A stretch of DNA of 64,000 nt, taken from NCBI GenBank assembly GCA_018266215.1, contig JAFEAV010000003.1:1-64000 (forward strand), read 5' to 3'. Both the position numbers and the translations under genes were made by a program. Below, one piece after another: positions 51,425-60,600 of the stretch (within the stretch, counting starts at the first letter, position 1; each line of letters starts with the position of its first letter). The DNA is from Cyanobacteria bacterium SZAS LIN-3. Its GTDB lineage: Bacteria; Cyanobacteriota; Vampirovibrionia; Obscuribacterales; Obscuribacteraceae. The notes beneath the pieces were generated by a model that saw nothing but the letters and a program-made list of their open reading frames with translations, was not told the origin of the DNA and did no database searches.

Positions 51425-53152
51425 ATGGATAAGACTGCCTTTTCCCAGCACAAGGAAACTATCGTCAAAGCCGTCAAGGCTTGCCGCGAGCGCACATACT
51501 GGTCGCATTACAGCGAGTCGCCCAAGGGCTACGGCGAAGGCGGTCAGGAAGCCGGTGAGAAGGCATTTATGGAATTGCTCGGCAATCCCTATCCGCTGGA
51601 TCAGATCAATGATGCCGGTTATGCCGGCGGCGAAAAGTCGCCCTTCGGTCTCGAGCTCAACTTGAAGTATCCGGCCTGCGCCGTCGAGACTCTGGTCAGC
51701 TCCGCCAAAGCCGCGCAAAAGAGCTGGGCCAAAGCGTCTTTTGAAGACCGTGCCTTGCTCTGTGTTGAGCTCATCAGCCGCATCAACAAGCTCAGCCATT
51801 TGATGGCCTACGCCACAATGCACACCACAGGCCAACCCTGGATGATGTCTTTCCAGGCCGGCGGCCCGCACGCTCAGGACCGCGCTCTGGAAGCCGTTGC
51901 CTATGCTTACGACGCCATGGCTCAGATACCGCAGGACGAAGTCGTCTGGGAAAAGCCACAGGGCAAGCAGCCCCCTATCGTCCTTGCCAAGCATTTTGAA
52001 ATCGTCCCCCGCGGCGTTGCTCTCGTCATCGGCTGCGCCACTTTCCCCAACTGGAACAGCTACCCCGGCCTTTTTGCCTCCCTCGTCTGCGGCAATCCAG
52101 TCATCGTCAAGCCGCACCCGATGGCCATTTTGCCCCTGGCTATTACAGTGGCTGAAGGTCAGAAATTGCTCAAGGAAGCCGGCTTCGATCCGCACGTTTT
52201 GCAGTTAGCCGTCGATACCGTGGCTGCTCCTATCACTCAGAAACTGGCTCAGCACAAAGACGTCAAAATAATCGACTTCACCGGCGGTCCAGTATTTGGT
52301 CAGTGGCTTGAAGACAACATCAAGCACGCCCAGCTCTATACCGAAAAAGCCGGCGTCAACTCGGTCGTCATCGACTCGGCCGACGACATTGATGCCGTCG
52401 CCAAAAACCTGGCTCTCTCGGTCAGCCTCTACTCAGGCCAGATGTGCACCGCTCCGCAGAACATTTTTGTGCCTGCTGAAGGTGTAGAAACAGCCTCCGG
52501 CAAAAAATCATTTGCCGATGTTGTTGCCGCTCTGACCAAGGCCACCGGCGGATTGCTCGGTGATGATGCTCGTGCGGTCGAAGTCCTCGGTGCCGTGCAA
52601 AATCCTGAGACTGTCAAAAGACTGGAAGGCGAAGGCAAGAAAGCTGGTGTCGTAATGCCGTCACGTGCTATTGCTCATCCCAAATTTCCTGAAGCAAAAA
52701 TCCACACTCCTGTTTTTGTTGAGCTGGAAAGCAGTCAGGTTGACCGCTTCAGTCAGGAAATGTTTGGGCCGATTGTCTATATCGTCAAAACCAAAAACAC
52801 TGATGAGAGCTTGAAGCTGGCTTCAGATCTGGCTAAAGAAAAAGGCGCCATCAGCGCTGCCGTCTACACCACCTGCCCTGATGTGCAGGAAAAGGCGCAA
52901 GACCTTTTCTTTGACGCCGGCGTGAACGTCTCATTCAATTTGACGGGCAACATCTATGTCAATCAATCGGCCGCCTTCAGCGACTTCCACGTGACCGGCG
53001 CCAATCCTGCCGGCAACGCGGCTCTCTCTGATGCAGCTTTCGTCAGCAATCGCTTCCGCGTCATCGCCAGCCGCGTGCTCAAGCCCGCCGCCTGCGCTGA
53101 AGGCGAAGGCAAAGCTGCCGCGGGGCTGACTGCCGGTGCCGCCAGAGCCTAG
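51425..53152 (+). CDS. paaN: PaaN-type aldehyde dehydrogenase family protein
   Basis: A 575-residue member of the aldehyde dehydrogenase superfamily whose N-terminus (RTYWSHYSESPKGYGEGG) and overall sequence match PaaN of phenylacetate degradation. Catalytic Cys341 lies in SGQMCTAPQN; the nucleotide site region KPHPMAILPLA and the late FGPIVYIVKT are typical. PaaN has been linked to oxidation of the ring-opened semialdehyde intermediate. No paaABCDE epoxidase genes are in the window. An Ala-rich tail is extra. It is divergent from the diiron gene across a shared operator. Confidence 0.85.
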   Translation: MDKTAFSQHKETIVKAVKACRERTYWSHYSESPKGYGEGGQEAGEKAFMELLGNPYPLDQINDAGYAGGEKSPFGLELNLKYPACAVETLVSSAKAAQKSWAKASFEDRALLCVELISRINKLSHLMAYATMHTTGQPWMMSFQAGGPHAQDRALEAVAYAYDAMAQIPQDEVVWEKPQGKQPPIVLAKHFEIVPRGVALVIGCATFPNWNSYPGLFASLVCGNPVIVKPHPMAILPLAITVAEGQKLLKEAGFDPHVLQLAVDTVAAPITQKLAQHKDVKIIDFTGGPVFGQWLEDNIKHAQLYTEKAGVNSVVIDSADDIDAVAKNLALSVSLYSGQMCTAPQNIFVPAEGVETASGKKSFADVVAALTKATGGLLGDDARAVEVLGAVQNPETVKRLEGEGKKAGVVMPSRAIAHPKFPEAKIHTPVFVELESSQVDRFSQEMFGPIVYIVKTKNTDESLKLASDLAKEKGAISAAVYTTCPDVQEKAQDLFFDAGVNVSFNLTGNIYVNQSAAFSDFHVTGANPAGNAALSDAAFVSNRFRVIASRVLKPAACAEGEGKAAAGLTAGAARA

Positions 53153-53153
53153 C

Positions 53154-53978
53154 TCAGTGCTTGCCAAAGAAGTCGTTTTCGTAGCTGCGACTCAACATCT
53201 CGTGCGCGGCATGATCGCTTTTGGCCAACTCCGCTTTGCCCAGTTTTTCATAGCACTGGGCGCGGTGGACGTAGCTGTTGCTCAGGCTGACTGAGCAGGC
53301 GCCCGGTACTTTTCGGGCGGCTTCTTTGCACAGTTTTATCGCCTGGCTGAAATCGGTAACGGCCTCGTTAATGCGCCCTATCTTTTGCAGGCAAATGCCT
53401 CGATATAGGTAGGGGCTGGGGTCTCCCTCTTTCTGTGTGGCGATGGCTTTGCTGTACAGCCTGAGGGCATCCTCGTTGCGCCCCTGTCTGGCGCGGATGT
53501 CCGCGGCTTTTTTCAAGGCCTCGGGGTCGCCTTCTTTTCTCAGACTGGCGCATTTTTCGTAGTCCGCTACGGCCTGGTCCAGGTGTCCGGTCGCGTAGTT
53601 GGACTCGGAGAGCACTTCGTAGGCGGCGTTCATGCAATCTTTGCTGAGCGGTTTGCCGGATGCCCTGGCGTGATCGAGCGCCTGGTTGACTATTTTCAGG
53701 GCTTTGGCGTGTTGTGAGGCGGCTACATAGACCTGAGCGACCCTGACCAGATTTGGATCGGCTAACTTGCTGAAGTCCCGGCACTTGTCAAATTCTGCTG
53801 CCGCCAGCTCGGCATTTGTATGGAAATAACTAAAGCCGCGCCGCAGGTGCTCGTTGTCTGCCGCCGCCTCAGCGGCCCCTGGGGGTTGGGCGATGGCGGT
53901 CAGGAAACAAAAGTCAGTGACCGCCGTAGCCAGCAGGCCCCCTATAAGAATGATCAAAAACCTTTTGAGTCTGTCCAT
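53154..53978 (-). CDS. Secreted TPR protein
   Basis: A 274-residue protein with a hydrophobic signal or anchor (about 6-30, AIA-Q) and about five tetratricopeptide repeats (for example DPNLVRVAQVYVAASQHAKALKI and GDPSPYLYRGICLQKIGRINEAV). Cys residues occur in several repeats. A possible periplasmic or cell-surface scaffold. It converges with paaN, with one base between their stops. Confidence 0.75.
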   Translation of the reverse strand: MDRLKRFLIILIGGLLATAVTDFCFLTAIAQPPGAAEAAADNEHLRRGFSYFHTNAELAAAEFDKCRDFSKLADPNLVRVAQVYVAASQHAKALKIVNQALDHARASGKPLSKDCMNAAYEVLSESNYATGHLDQAVADYEKCASLRKEGDPEALKKAADIRARQGRNEDALRLYSKAIATQKEGDPSPYLYRGICLQKIGRINEAVTDFSQAIKLCKEAARKVPGACSVSLSNSYVHRAQCYEKLGKAELAKSDHAAHEMLSRSYENDFFGKH

Positions 53979-54076
53979 TGTGCCTGCTGTTGTATGGCTG
54001 CCGAAATGGGACTCCTTTCTCTAGTTATACAATTTCCGGTCATTGCAAAAGCCATTTTGCATCTTAACTGGCAAAC

Positions 54077-54116
54077 TTGACAGTTGTCTCGATATAAAGT
54101 ATCTTGAGATCAAGAG
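54077..54116 (+). promoter_or_regulatory. MarR-gene promoter overlapped by an inverted-repeat operator
   Basis: A perfect -35 TTGACA (54077-54082) and -10 TATCTT (54100-54105), 17-base spacer. The perfect inverted repeat TCTTGA-GA-TCAAGA (54102-54115) covers the -10 box, ideal for autorepression by the MarR protein encoded 23 bases downstream. Confidence 0.7.
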
Positions 54117-54138
54117 ATTGCCAGTCGGAATTTTTTCA

Positions 54139-54597
54139 ATGAACAAAGACCAATCCGATTCATCAAACACCACGGGCGTTCACGCCTGGCTTGTGCTCTG
54201 GAAGACCTACCATGCGGTGCAGGCCCATGCCGTGCGCAGCATCGAGTCTCTCTCGATATGTCCCAGTGACTTCGGCGTTCTGGAGGTGCTCCTGCACAAA
54301 GGACCGATGCCGATCAACACCATAGGCAAGAAGGTCCTTCTGACAAGCGGCTCAATTACCGCCCTGGTCGACCGCCTGGAAAAGCGCGGCCTGGTGGAGC
54401 GATTCGATGATGCCGCCGACCGTCGTATACGCCTGGTGCGTCTGACCGATGAAGGGCGCAAACTTATCGAGGCCGCCTTTGCCAGTCATGAAAGGCACCT
54501 GGATGAGGCTGTTTCGGATCTCAGTTTTGATGAATTGGCCAAATTGATCGAGCTTTTGAAAAAGTTGGGCCGCGGCGCCGAAGCCAGGCTCACCTAG
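54139..54597 (+). CDS. MarR-family transcriptional regulator (MhqR-like)
   Basis: A 152-residue protein starting at MNKDQ (54139). The winged helix (DFGVLEVLLHKGPMPINTIGKKVLLTSGSITALVDRLEKRGLVER) is canonical. Proteins of this subgroup often sit beside pirin or dioxygenase genes and respond to quinones or other electrophiles; here a pirin gene follows at 30 bases and YceI after that. It probably represses its own promoter through the inverted repeat at 54102-54115. The ligand is inferred by analogy only. Confidence 0.88.
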   Translation: MNKDQSDSSNTTGVHAWLVLWKTYHAVQAHAVRSIESLSICPSDFGVLEVLLHKGPMPINTIGKKVLLTSGSITALVDRLEKRGLVERFDDAADRRIRLVRLTDEGRKLIEAAFASHERHLDEAVSDLSFDELAKLIELLKKLGRGAEARLT

Positions 54598-54627
54598 CCA
54601 GCCAGGGCTCAGTATGGGAGACCAAAA

Positions 54628-55584
54628 ATGCATTCAATAGAGAATAAACAAGGTCAGGAAAGCGGCACAAAGGTGCTCGCCGTCAAACATGTCGTGCAGG
54701 CGCAGACAGTTATGGAAGGGGCCGGCGTACAGGTACGCCGGGCGTTCCCCACGCGTCAGATTGATTATTTCGATCCCTTTTTGCTGCTCGATGAGATGGG
54801 GCCTACGGATTTTCGCCCCAACGCCGCCAAAGGCTTCCCCGATCACCCGCACAAGGGTTTTGAAACCGTCACCTATTTGCTCGCCGGCGGCATGCGCCAT
54901 CGCGACTCCGCCGGCAACTCAGGCGTGCTCCGGCCGGGCGACGTGCAATGGATGACTGCCGGGAGCGGCATCGTGCACAGCGAGATGCCTGACCCCGAGT
55001 TTGCCAGAACCGGCGGATTAATGCACGGCTTTCAACTATGGGTTAATCTACCGCGCAAAGACAAGCTCGTCCCGCCGCGCTATCAAGATCTGGCCGCAGA
55101 GAAAGTGCCGGTCGGTGAAAGTGCCGATGGTCTGGTCAAGGTTAAGGTGATAGCTGGTGAGGCACTGGGAGTGGTGGCACCGATAGAGACTCATACCGAG
55201 ATTATGTATCTGCATTTCACCCTTGCTCCTGGGGCAACCTTCGTGCAGCCGGTGCCTTCGGAATACAACACCATGGCCTATGTAGTGTCCGGCGCAGTGA
55301 CTTTTGGTGCAAGCGACCTCAGCCGCGTGCGCAAGGCTACTTCCGGCCAGTTAGTGATATTCGACAGACTCGATGAGGATGGTCAGAATGCCGATGGCTC
55401 GACCGCCGTCGCCTTCACTGCTCCTGCCAACGAGTCCCTGGAGCTGCTGCTGATTGGTGGTCGACCGCTGAGTGAGCCGGTGGCCCGCTACGGGCCCTTT
55501 GTCATGAACACTAAGGAAGAAATTATGGAAGCCGTCCAACAGTATCAGGACGGCAAGCTTGGCGAAATTTCAGCTGGACACTGA
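54628..55584 (+). CDS. Pirin-family protein (bicupin)
   Basis: A 318-residue two-cupin protein; GGGAG precedes the ATG. All four metal ligands of human pirin are present with the same spacing: His73 and His75 in DHPHKGFET, His117 and Glu119 in GSGIVHSEMPD. Bacterial pirins often show quercetin dioxygenase activity or act as redox-responsive partners. It is slightly longer than average. It follows the MarR regulator by 30 bases, so it is very likely in its regulon. Confidence 0.92.
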   Translation: MHSIENKQGQESGTKVLAVKHVVQAQTVMEGAGVQVRRAFPTRQIDYFDPFLLLDEMGPTDFRPNAAKGFPDHPHKGFETVTYLLAGGMRHRDSAGNSGVLRPGDVQWMTAGSGIVHSEMPDPEFARTGGLMHGFQLWVNLPRKDKLVPPRYQDLAAEKVPVGESADGLVKVKVIAGEALGVVAPIETHTEIMYLHFTLAPGATFVQPVPSEYNTMAYVVSGAVTFGASDLSRVRKATSGQLVIFDRLDEDGQNADGSTAVAFTAPANESLELLLIGGRPLSEPVARYGPFVMNTKEEIMEAVQQYQDGKLGEISAGH

Positions 55585-55642
55585 AACTAATCGTAAATAC
55601 CGACGTCCAAAATAAAACACTAACTAAAAGGAGGATTCATTG

Positions 55643-56254
55643 ATGAATGCTATCAAAATGGCAGCGACAGTAGCTTTTGTGGGTTTGATGACTCAGCCGG
55701 TAATGGCTGCCAATGACTGGACTATCGATACTTCGCATTCGTCCGCGAATTTCACCGTGCGTCACATGATGGTATCCAACGTTCATGGCGGCTTCGGCAA
55801 GGTGTCCGGATCGGCCAAGTACGACGGGAAAGACCTGAAGGGCGCTTCGGTTGATGCGACTATTGATGTTTCGTCTATTGATACGCGTGATGAAAAGCGT
55901 GATGGTCACTTGAAGAGTCCTGATTTCTTCGATGTTGCAAAATATCCGACCATAACTTTCAAGTCCAAGTCAATCAAGAAGACCAGCAGTGGCTTTGATA
56001 TGCTCGGCGACCTGACAATGCACGGTGTTACTAAACCGGTAACTTTGCATGCCGAAAAAATGACCGAGCCCATCAAAGATCCCTATGGCAATCTGCACGT
56101 AGGTACCAGCGCTACAGCCAAGCTTAATCGCAAGGACTTTGGTGTGTCGTTCAACAAGCAGCTCGACAATGGTGGTGCCATGGTCGGCGACGAAGTGAAC
56201 GTCACCCTGGAAGTAGACCTGATGAAGAAGCAGGAGACTGCCTCCGCTAAGTAA
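55643..56254 (+). CDS. YceI-family secreted lipid-binding protein
   Basis: AGGAGG precedes the ATG at 55643 by about seven bases; the TTG codon just before it is an alternative. The 203 residues have a signal peptide (about 1-22, VMA-A), and the mature part begins with the family pattern WTIDTSHSSANFTVRHMM. The lipocalin-like barrel binds polyisoprenoid lipids; some members are base-induced. It lies 58 bases after pirin and ends in a strong terminator, closing the MarR-pirin-YceI unit. Confidence 0.93.
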   Translation: MNAIKMAATVAFVGLMTQPVMAANDWTIDTSHSSANFTVRHMMVSNVHGGFGKVSGSAKYDGKDLKGASVDATIDVSSIDTRDEKRDGHLKSPDFFDVAKYPTITFKSKSIKKTSSGFDMLGDLTMHGVTKPVTLHAEKMTEPIKDPYGNLHVGTSATAKLNRKDFGVSFNKQLDNGGAMVGDEVNVTLEVDLMKKQETASAK

Positions 56255-56292
56255 TCTCAGCGGTCGGTCAGAGTTGAATAGCAATCAAAAGG

Positions 56293-56317
56293 GGATGGCT
56301 TCGCGGCCATCCTTTTT
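56293..56317 (+). terminator. Intrinsic terminator after the YceI gene
   Basis: GGATGGC (56293-56299) pairs with GCCATCC (56306-56312) around TTCGCG, followed by five T's. A-rich sequence before the stem may let it also stop the convergent Flp pilin transcript. Confidence 0.85.
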
Positions 56318-56332
56318 ATTTTGATGCTCAGG

Positions 56333-56542
56333 CTACGATGACGCTGCGGCCGCTGCCGTCGATAGTTTATTCAGCTGGCTGACGACCGCGGAAAAGGCTT
56401 TTGAAATTGCTGAAGACAGCGCGCCCTGGGTGATTGAGAAGACGACGGCAACAAGTATAGCGACGAAGGCTAAAATTGCACCGTACTCGGTGATACCCTG
56501 GCCTTCTTCCTCAGTAAAAAAATTGGAAATTGCAGAATTCAT
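56333..56542 (-). CDS. Flp/Fap-type type IVb pilin
   Basis: A 69-residue prepilin. The short acidic leader TEEEG is followed by a prepilin peptidase site: cleavage after Gly14 puts Glu and Tyr at +5 and +6 (QGITEY), as in Flp pilins; a hydrophobic helix and an Ala/Ser tail follow. Flp pili support adhesion and are built by tad genes, none of which is in the window, so this is an orphan copy. GGGAG precedes the ATG. A sigma-54-like element lies upstream. Confidence 0.88.
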   Translation of the reverse strand: MNSAISNFFTEEEGQGITEYGAILAFVAILVAVVFSITQGALSSAISKAFSAVVSQLNKLSTAAAAASS

Positions 56543-56576
56543 GAAGAATCTCCCGGTATAGTAAATTGATCGAGTG

Positions 56577-56591
56577 GCAAGTCTGTTGCCC
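56577..56591 (-). promoter_or_regulatory. Possible sigma-54-type promoter of the Flp pilin gene
   Basis: On the minus strand GGGCAACAGACTTGC fits the -24/-12 pattern (GG, ten bases, GC, with TT before GC). It would start RNA about 24 bases before the ATG. No good sigma-70 boxes are visible in this gap. Speculative: no rpoN is in the window. Confidence 0.3.
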
Positions 56592-56743
56592 CATCACTGA
56601 TCAGAGTGACACGGCTTCTGTAAACTCTGTATAAAGCCGACCGAGTTTTGGCGGTACCGGTTCCCATTTGTAAAGTTTGATGCGATGAGGCGCTGGTCGA
56701 GACTGCCGGCGTATCTCAAGCAACACTTGCTGAAGTGTGTCTT

Positions 56744-57661
56744 ATGAACCATCGCTGGGCTGCGCAAATGTATTATTGTCGGCGTATGCGGAGCCGCAAC
56801 CCTATTTTGCCTATCTGTACGGGGAGAAATTCGCTATTTCTCGCCGTTTCTCTTTTGTTGCTCTATTTGTTTCTTTCGCCATCGGTTGCCTGGCCGATTT
56901 ATTCACACCTGCTGTTTTGGCCCGTGCGCCAAATGCCAGACACCGCCGCTGATCAACGTGTTATTCACGAGCGATACAAGGCTGATATGGCTGAAGTTGT
57001 GTTTCCTTCGGCGAACGGTAAACTCATACATGGCAGATATTTTCGCTTGCCTGGTGCCGAGCGGGTTTTCCTTGCCAGTGAAGGGTGTGGTGGTAACATT
57101 TATCGACGCATCAATCATGCGCAGTTTCTCTTGCAGTGCGGCGGCTCGGTTTTGCAATACGATTACCAGGGCTATGGCGCCAGTGAAGGCACACCGAGCA
57201 TAGAAGGGTGCTGTGAGGATGCTGTTGCCGCCTACGATTTTTTGATTGAACATGAGCACACGAAACCATCAAATATTGTGGCTTACGGCGAGTCCTTCGG
57301 TACTGGTATCACCGGGCAGTTGGCGGCACGGCGCAAGCTTGCAGGCGTAATACTTCAGTCCGGATTCACATCGCTTTTGCGGGCCGGGCGTGATTCCTAT
57401 CCCTGGTTGAGACTCTATCCCGATGATGCTTTCCCAAAGCAGATTTTGGATACCGGCGCTGTATTCAGAAAGCCTCATGCTCCGCTTCTCATTGTGCATG
57501 GCGTAAATGACGGTAGAGTTTCGGTCGCCAATGCTCTGGACTTATTCAAACAATCGTTAGAGCCTAAGCTGCTTCTGACCATTCCCGGCAAAGGTCATTC
57601 GTTCTTTTGCTACCAGGTGCAAAACCAGGTGCAGGAGTTTCTGAGACAGTATTCGTTGTGA
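56744..57661 (+). CDS. Alpha/beta hydrolase (ABHD13/17-like), membrane-anchored
   Basis: About 305 residues from the ATG at 56744 (other starts nearby: GTG 56735, ATG 56768). An N-terminal membrane helix (about 26-48) is followed by a hydrolase core: FLASEGCGGN near the oxyanion hole, YDYQGYGASEGTPS, the nucleophile elbow YGESFGTG (GxSxG) and a late GHSFF with the His. It resembles the YfhR/ABHD13-17 thioesterase-like group. It converges with the alpha-2-macroglobulin gene, with 6 bases between their stops. Confidence 0.82.
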   Translation: MNHRWAAQMYYCRRMRSRNPILPICTGRNSLFLAVSLLLLYLFLSPSVAWPIYSHLLFWPVRQMPDTAADQRVIHERYKADMAEVVFPSANGKLIHGRYFRLPGAERVFLASEGCGGNIYRRINHAQFLLQCGGSVLQYDYQGYGASEGTPSIEGCCEDAVAAYDFLIEHEHTKPSNIVAYGESFGTGITGQLAARRKLAGVILQSGFTSLLRAGRDSYPWLRLYPDDAFPKQILDTGAVFRKPHAPLLIVHGVNDGRVSVANALDLFKQSLEPKLLLTIPGKGHSFFCYQVQNQVQEFLRQYSL

Positions 57662-57667
57662 TTTGCT

Positions 57668-60600
57668 TTACTCGATAATGACTGTCTCTGAGGCGCTTCT
57701 GCCGAAGGTCTCGGAGTCGTACATCTCCTCTGCTTTTGCAGGCGGCACGACAAACTTCCCTGGCGTTGTTGCTCGCATTGCGTAGGAGTAGTCGTGTTCA
57801 CCTGCATCGAGTAGCGAGGCGAACGCCTCAGCCTGGTGGTCGCGGAGATTTTGATGCTCGTACCAGGTCCAGTGCCACCAGCGGTACGGGGTAATTTCGC
57901 CTGCATCCCCGGAACCACCTTCGGCAGCCCTGTTGCCTGCCAGGCCGGTGTTTACCGGCTCGCAGCCTCCCGGTAGCGGAGACATCAGGGCCACGTGATA
58001 CCTTGTGCCGGTGTTGCTGAAGCGCAGCTTGCAGCGTACCGATGCGCCGGCCTTAATGTGCCAGACTCCGTCGTTGTCTTTGCGTACATCTTCTTTGTTG
58101 TCTATCGCTTCGTATTCGCGGTTGACATTGAAGCCTAAGCTCAGCGGTTTGAGATTAAGATCTGTCCGTGCATAATCCAGTCCCAGGCGGTAATACAGGC
58201 GTCCTGGGCCCTCTTTGTTGATCAGTATATCGTTGGAGTTGGCTCGTAACAGATAATCTATCGGGACTATGGCTTCTTTGCTCTCAGTGCTTCGTCCGAC
58301 AAATTTCTGTGCGCCCAGGAGACTGTCGCCGAGCCATTCCTGTGCTTCGAAGTTTGGTGTGTCTTTTTCGTATTTGGCAAAATACTTGTCGAGGGCTAGA
58401 AGCACACAGGAGTTTTCCTGGGTACCGTCCCAGGCACCGTTTTTCTTGTGGGCCAGAAGTCCCTTAGCCAATTTGGCGATCAATTCGCTGCCAGGTTGGT
58501 CTTCTATCAGGGCTCTGAGCACAAGTGCGTCAGTGCGCCTCGGTGAGTAATACAGCAGGTAGTTGCAGTCCCCATAGTCGGCGCTGTTTGTCGACGCAGT
58601 TGAGGCAGTCTCCGTAATGTGATTGTTGATCAAGCGCCGTAATTCGCCGGCTTCCTTTGCAGAGGCTTTGTCTTTGGAAAGCACCGGTAAGAGCCAGCTT
58701 GCTATTTCCAGGGTTGTCGTTTTGGATTCTTTCAAAAGGTCTCGCGCTTCTCTGGCGTCTACGTCCCCATTTGTGTAGCGCACATTTAGAGCTTTAGCCA
58801 TGATTCCCTGTTTTGAGATTTTTGAGTAGTCGTTAGGGATGTAACTTGCTATCGCTTTCAGGTAACTGTGGGCTCGCGAGAGAATGTCAGGGTTTGTTGT
58901 GAAGTCTTTTTGCTTCGCCAGGAAAAGAGCCTCAGCTGTCTGTATCGAGGCATAGGGATATTCATGTGAATCATCCTTTGCCCAGAGGCCGAATCCACCG
59001 TTGCCATTCTGGCGAGATTGCAGAGTGTCGATGATCTCTTGTACATTGGCTCGATATTTTGAGTCTTTTTCCGCCGGTAGACAATTGAAGGCGACAAGCA
59101 CATCGTGCAGGGCCAGCATGGCCAGGAGCTTGGCCGATAGTTGCTCGGAGCAGGCGAACGGATACTTGTCCAGGTAAACGTACGCATCTGTCAGTGCCTG
59201 CAGTGCGGTGCTGCTTGTCGTTATCGATAGTCCGCCCACCTGTTTATAGATATCTCTGGGGCAGTCAATTTTTTGCAGGGCTGCGCCCTTGTCTATCTGT
59301 CCGTAGGCCGCGAAAGTCTCCATCGAAGCCGGTACGTACACGGGGATCGACAGATTCGCCGCATCGGCTGCACCGTCGGTAGTGACTCCGCACTGGACAT
59401 CAATTGTGCCAGGCTCTTTGGTCGCAATTGGGAAGCGCACCTCCACACGGTCATTGGCTGCCAACTGCACTATTTTGCCTGCGGCCTGCGGTGAGGCTGC
59501 TGTGGCATTTTCGAAAATGGCATTTTGTGCTCGCATTATCACTTCTGCTTGCACTGGTTTGTCGGTTTGATTTTGTACGACAAAGGATAGCTCGCATTTG
59601 TCTCCGAAATTGAGGAAGCGAGGCAGTGATGGCTTGATGGCCAGATCCATTTTGGTCGAAACGGTCGAAACTGCTGCCCCATATTTGTCTAAGTCTGCTA
59701 CTGCTACCGCCATGATTCTGTACTTTGTGATATTGTCCGGCAGGTGCATCGGTACACGGGCGTGGCCATTTGCATCGGTGACAACATCGGGTGCAAAAAG
59801 TGCAAGCTCGGAGAAATTTGTTCTTTCTACAAACTTGGGGCTGGGCCGATACTCCTCAAACTCCACAGTGCCCGGAACTTCGTTGGACTGGCCGTAGCGC
59901 GGATCGAGGGGAGCTCCGATGAGTGCATCGCAGTCGTAAGCCTGTTTGGCTACTGGAAATCGCAGGAAATAGTTCTGACGCTGAGTCCACGACTCGGGCC
60001 CCGAAGAATAGTGTCTTTCATCGAGGACTGTTGGTTCCACCTGGAACATATTGGTGACCCGCACTCCCGTGCGGTAGTAGCCGCCTTTTACGTACGGCGC
60101 ATTTCGGCTCCTCTTGAGCTGGTCGGTTCGGATGCTAGAGCGGCTCCCACCTGCAAGTGATGAGAAGAATGTCCCAGGATAAAAGTCATTGAGCGGATCT
60201 GACCAGACGTGATCCTTGAGCGCCAGCAATGCCTCGTCGACTACTGCTACGGCAACATGACCCGATGGGACAGGCTTATTGTTGTGGTCTTTGAGGTCGA
60301 AATCAATGCTTGTTTCGCTGCCAGGGGCCACTACTGCTTTTTCAGGCTTAACCGTCAGCGTCAGGTGTTTAGCCTTGGGCGGCACGGGGATTTGAATGCG
60401 CTGATAGCCACTTTTGTTTTCTGCTCCTGTTAACCAAACTTCGGCGCTGAAGTTCGGATAGTCTGCTTCTGTAATTGGCAACTTCACCGTTTGAGGACCG
60501 CTTTTCAGTTCAAGGGGAATGCTTGAATAGAGAGTCTCTCTCGATAGCAGAAGTAGTCCGTAGCACGGGTAGGACGATGCGGATATCGCGATTTCGGCGG

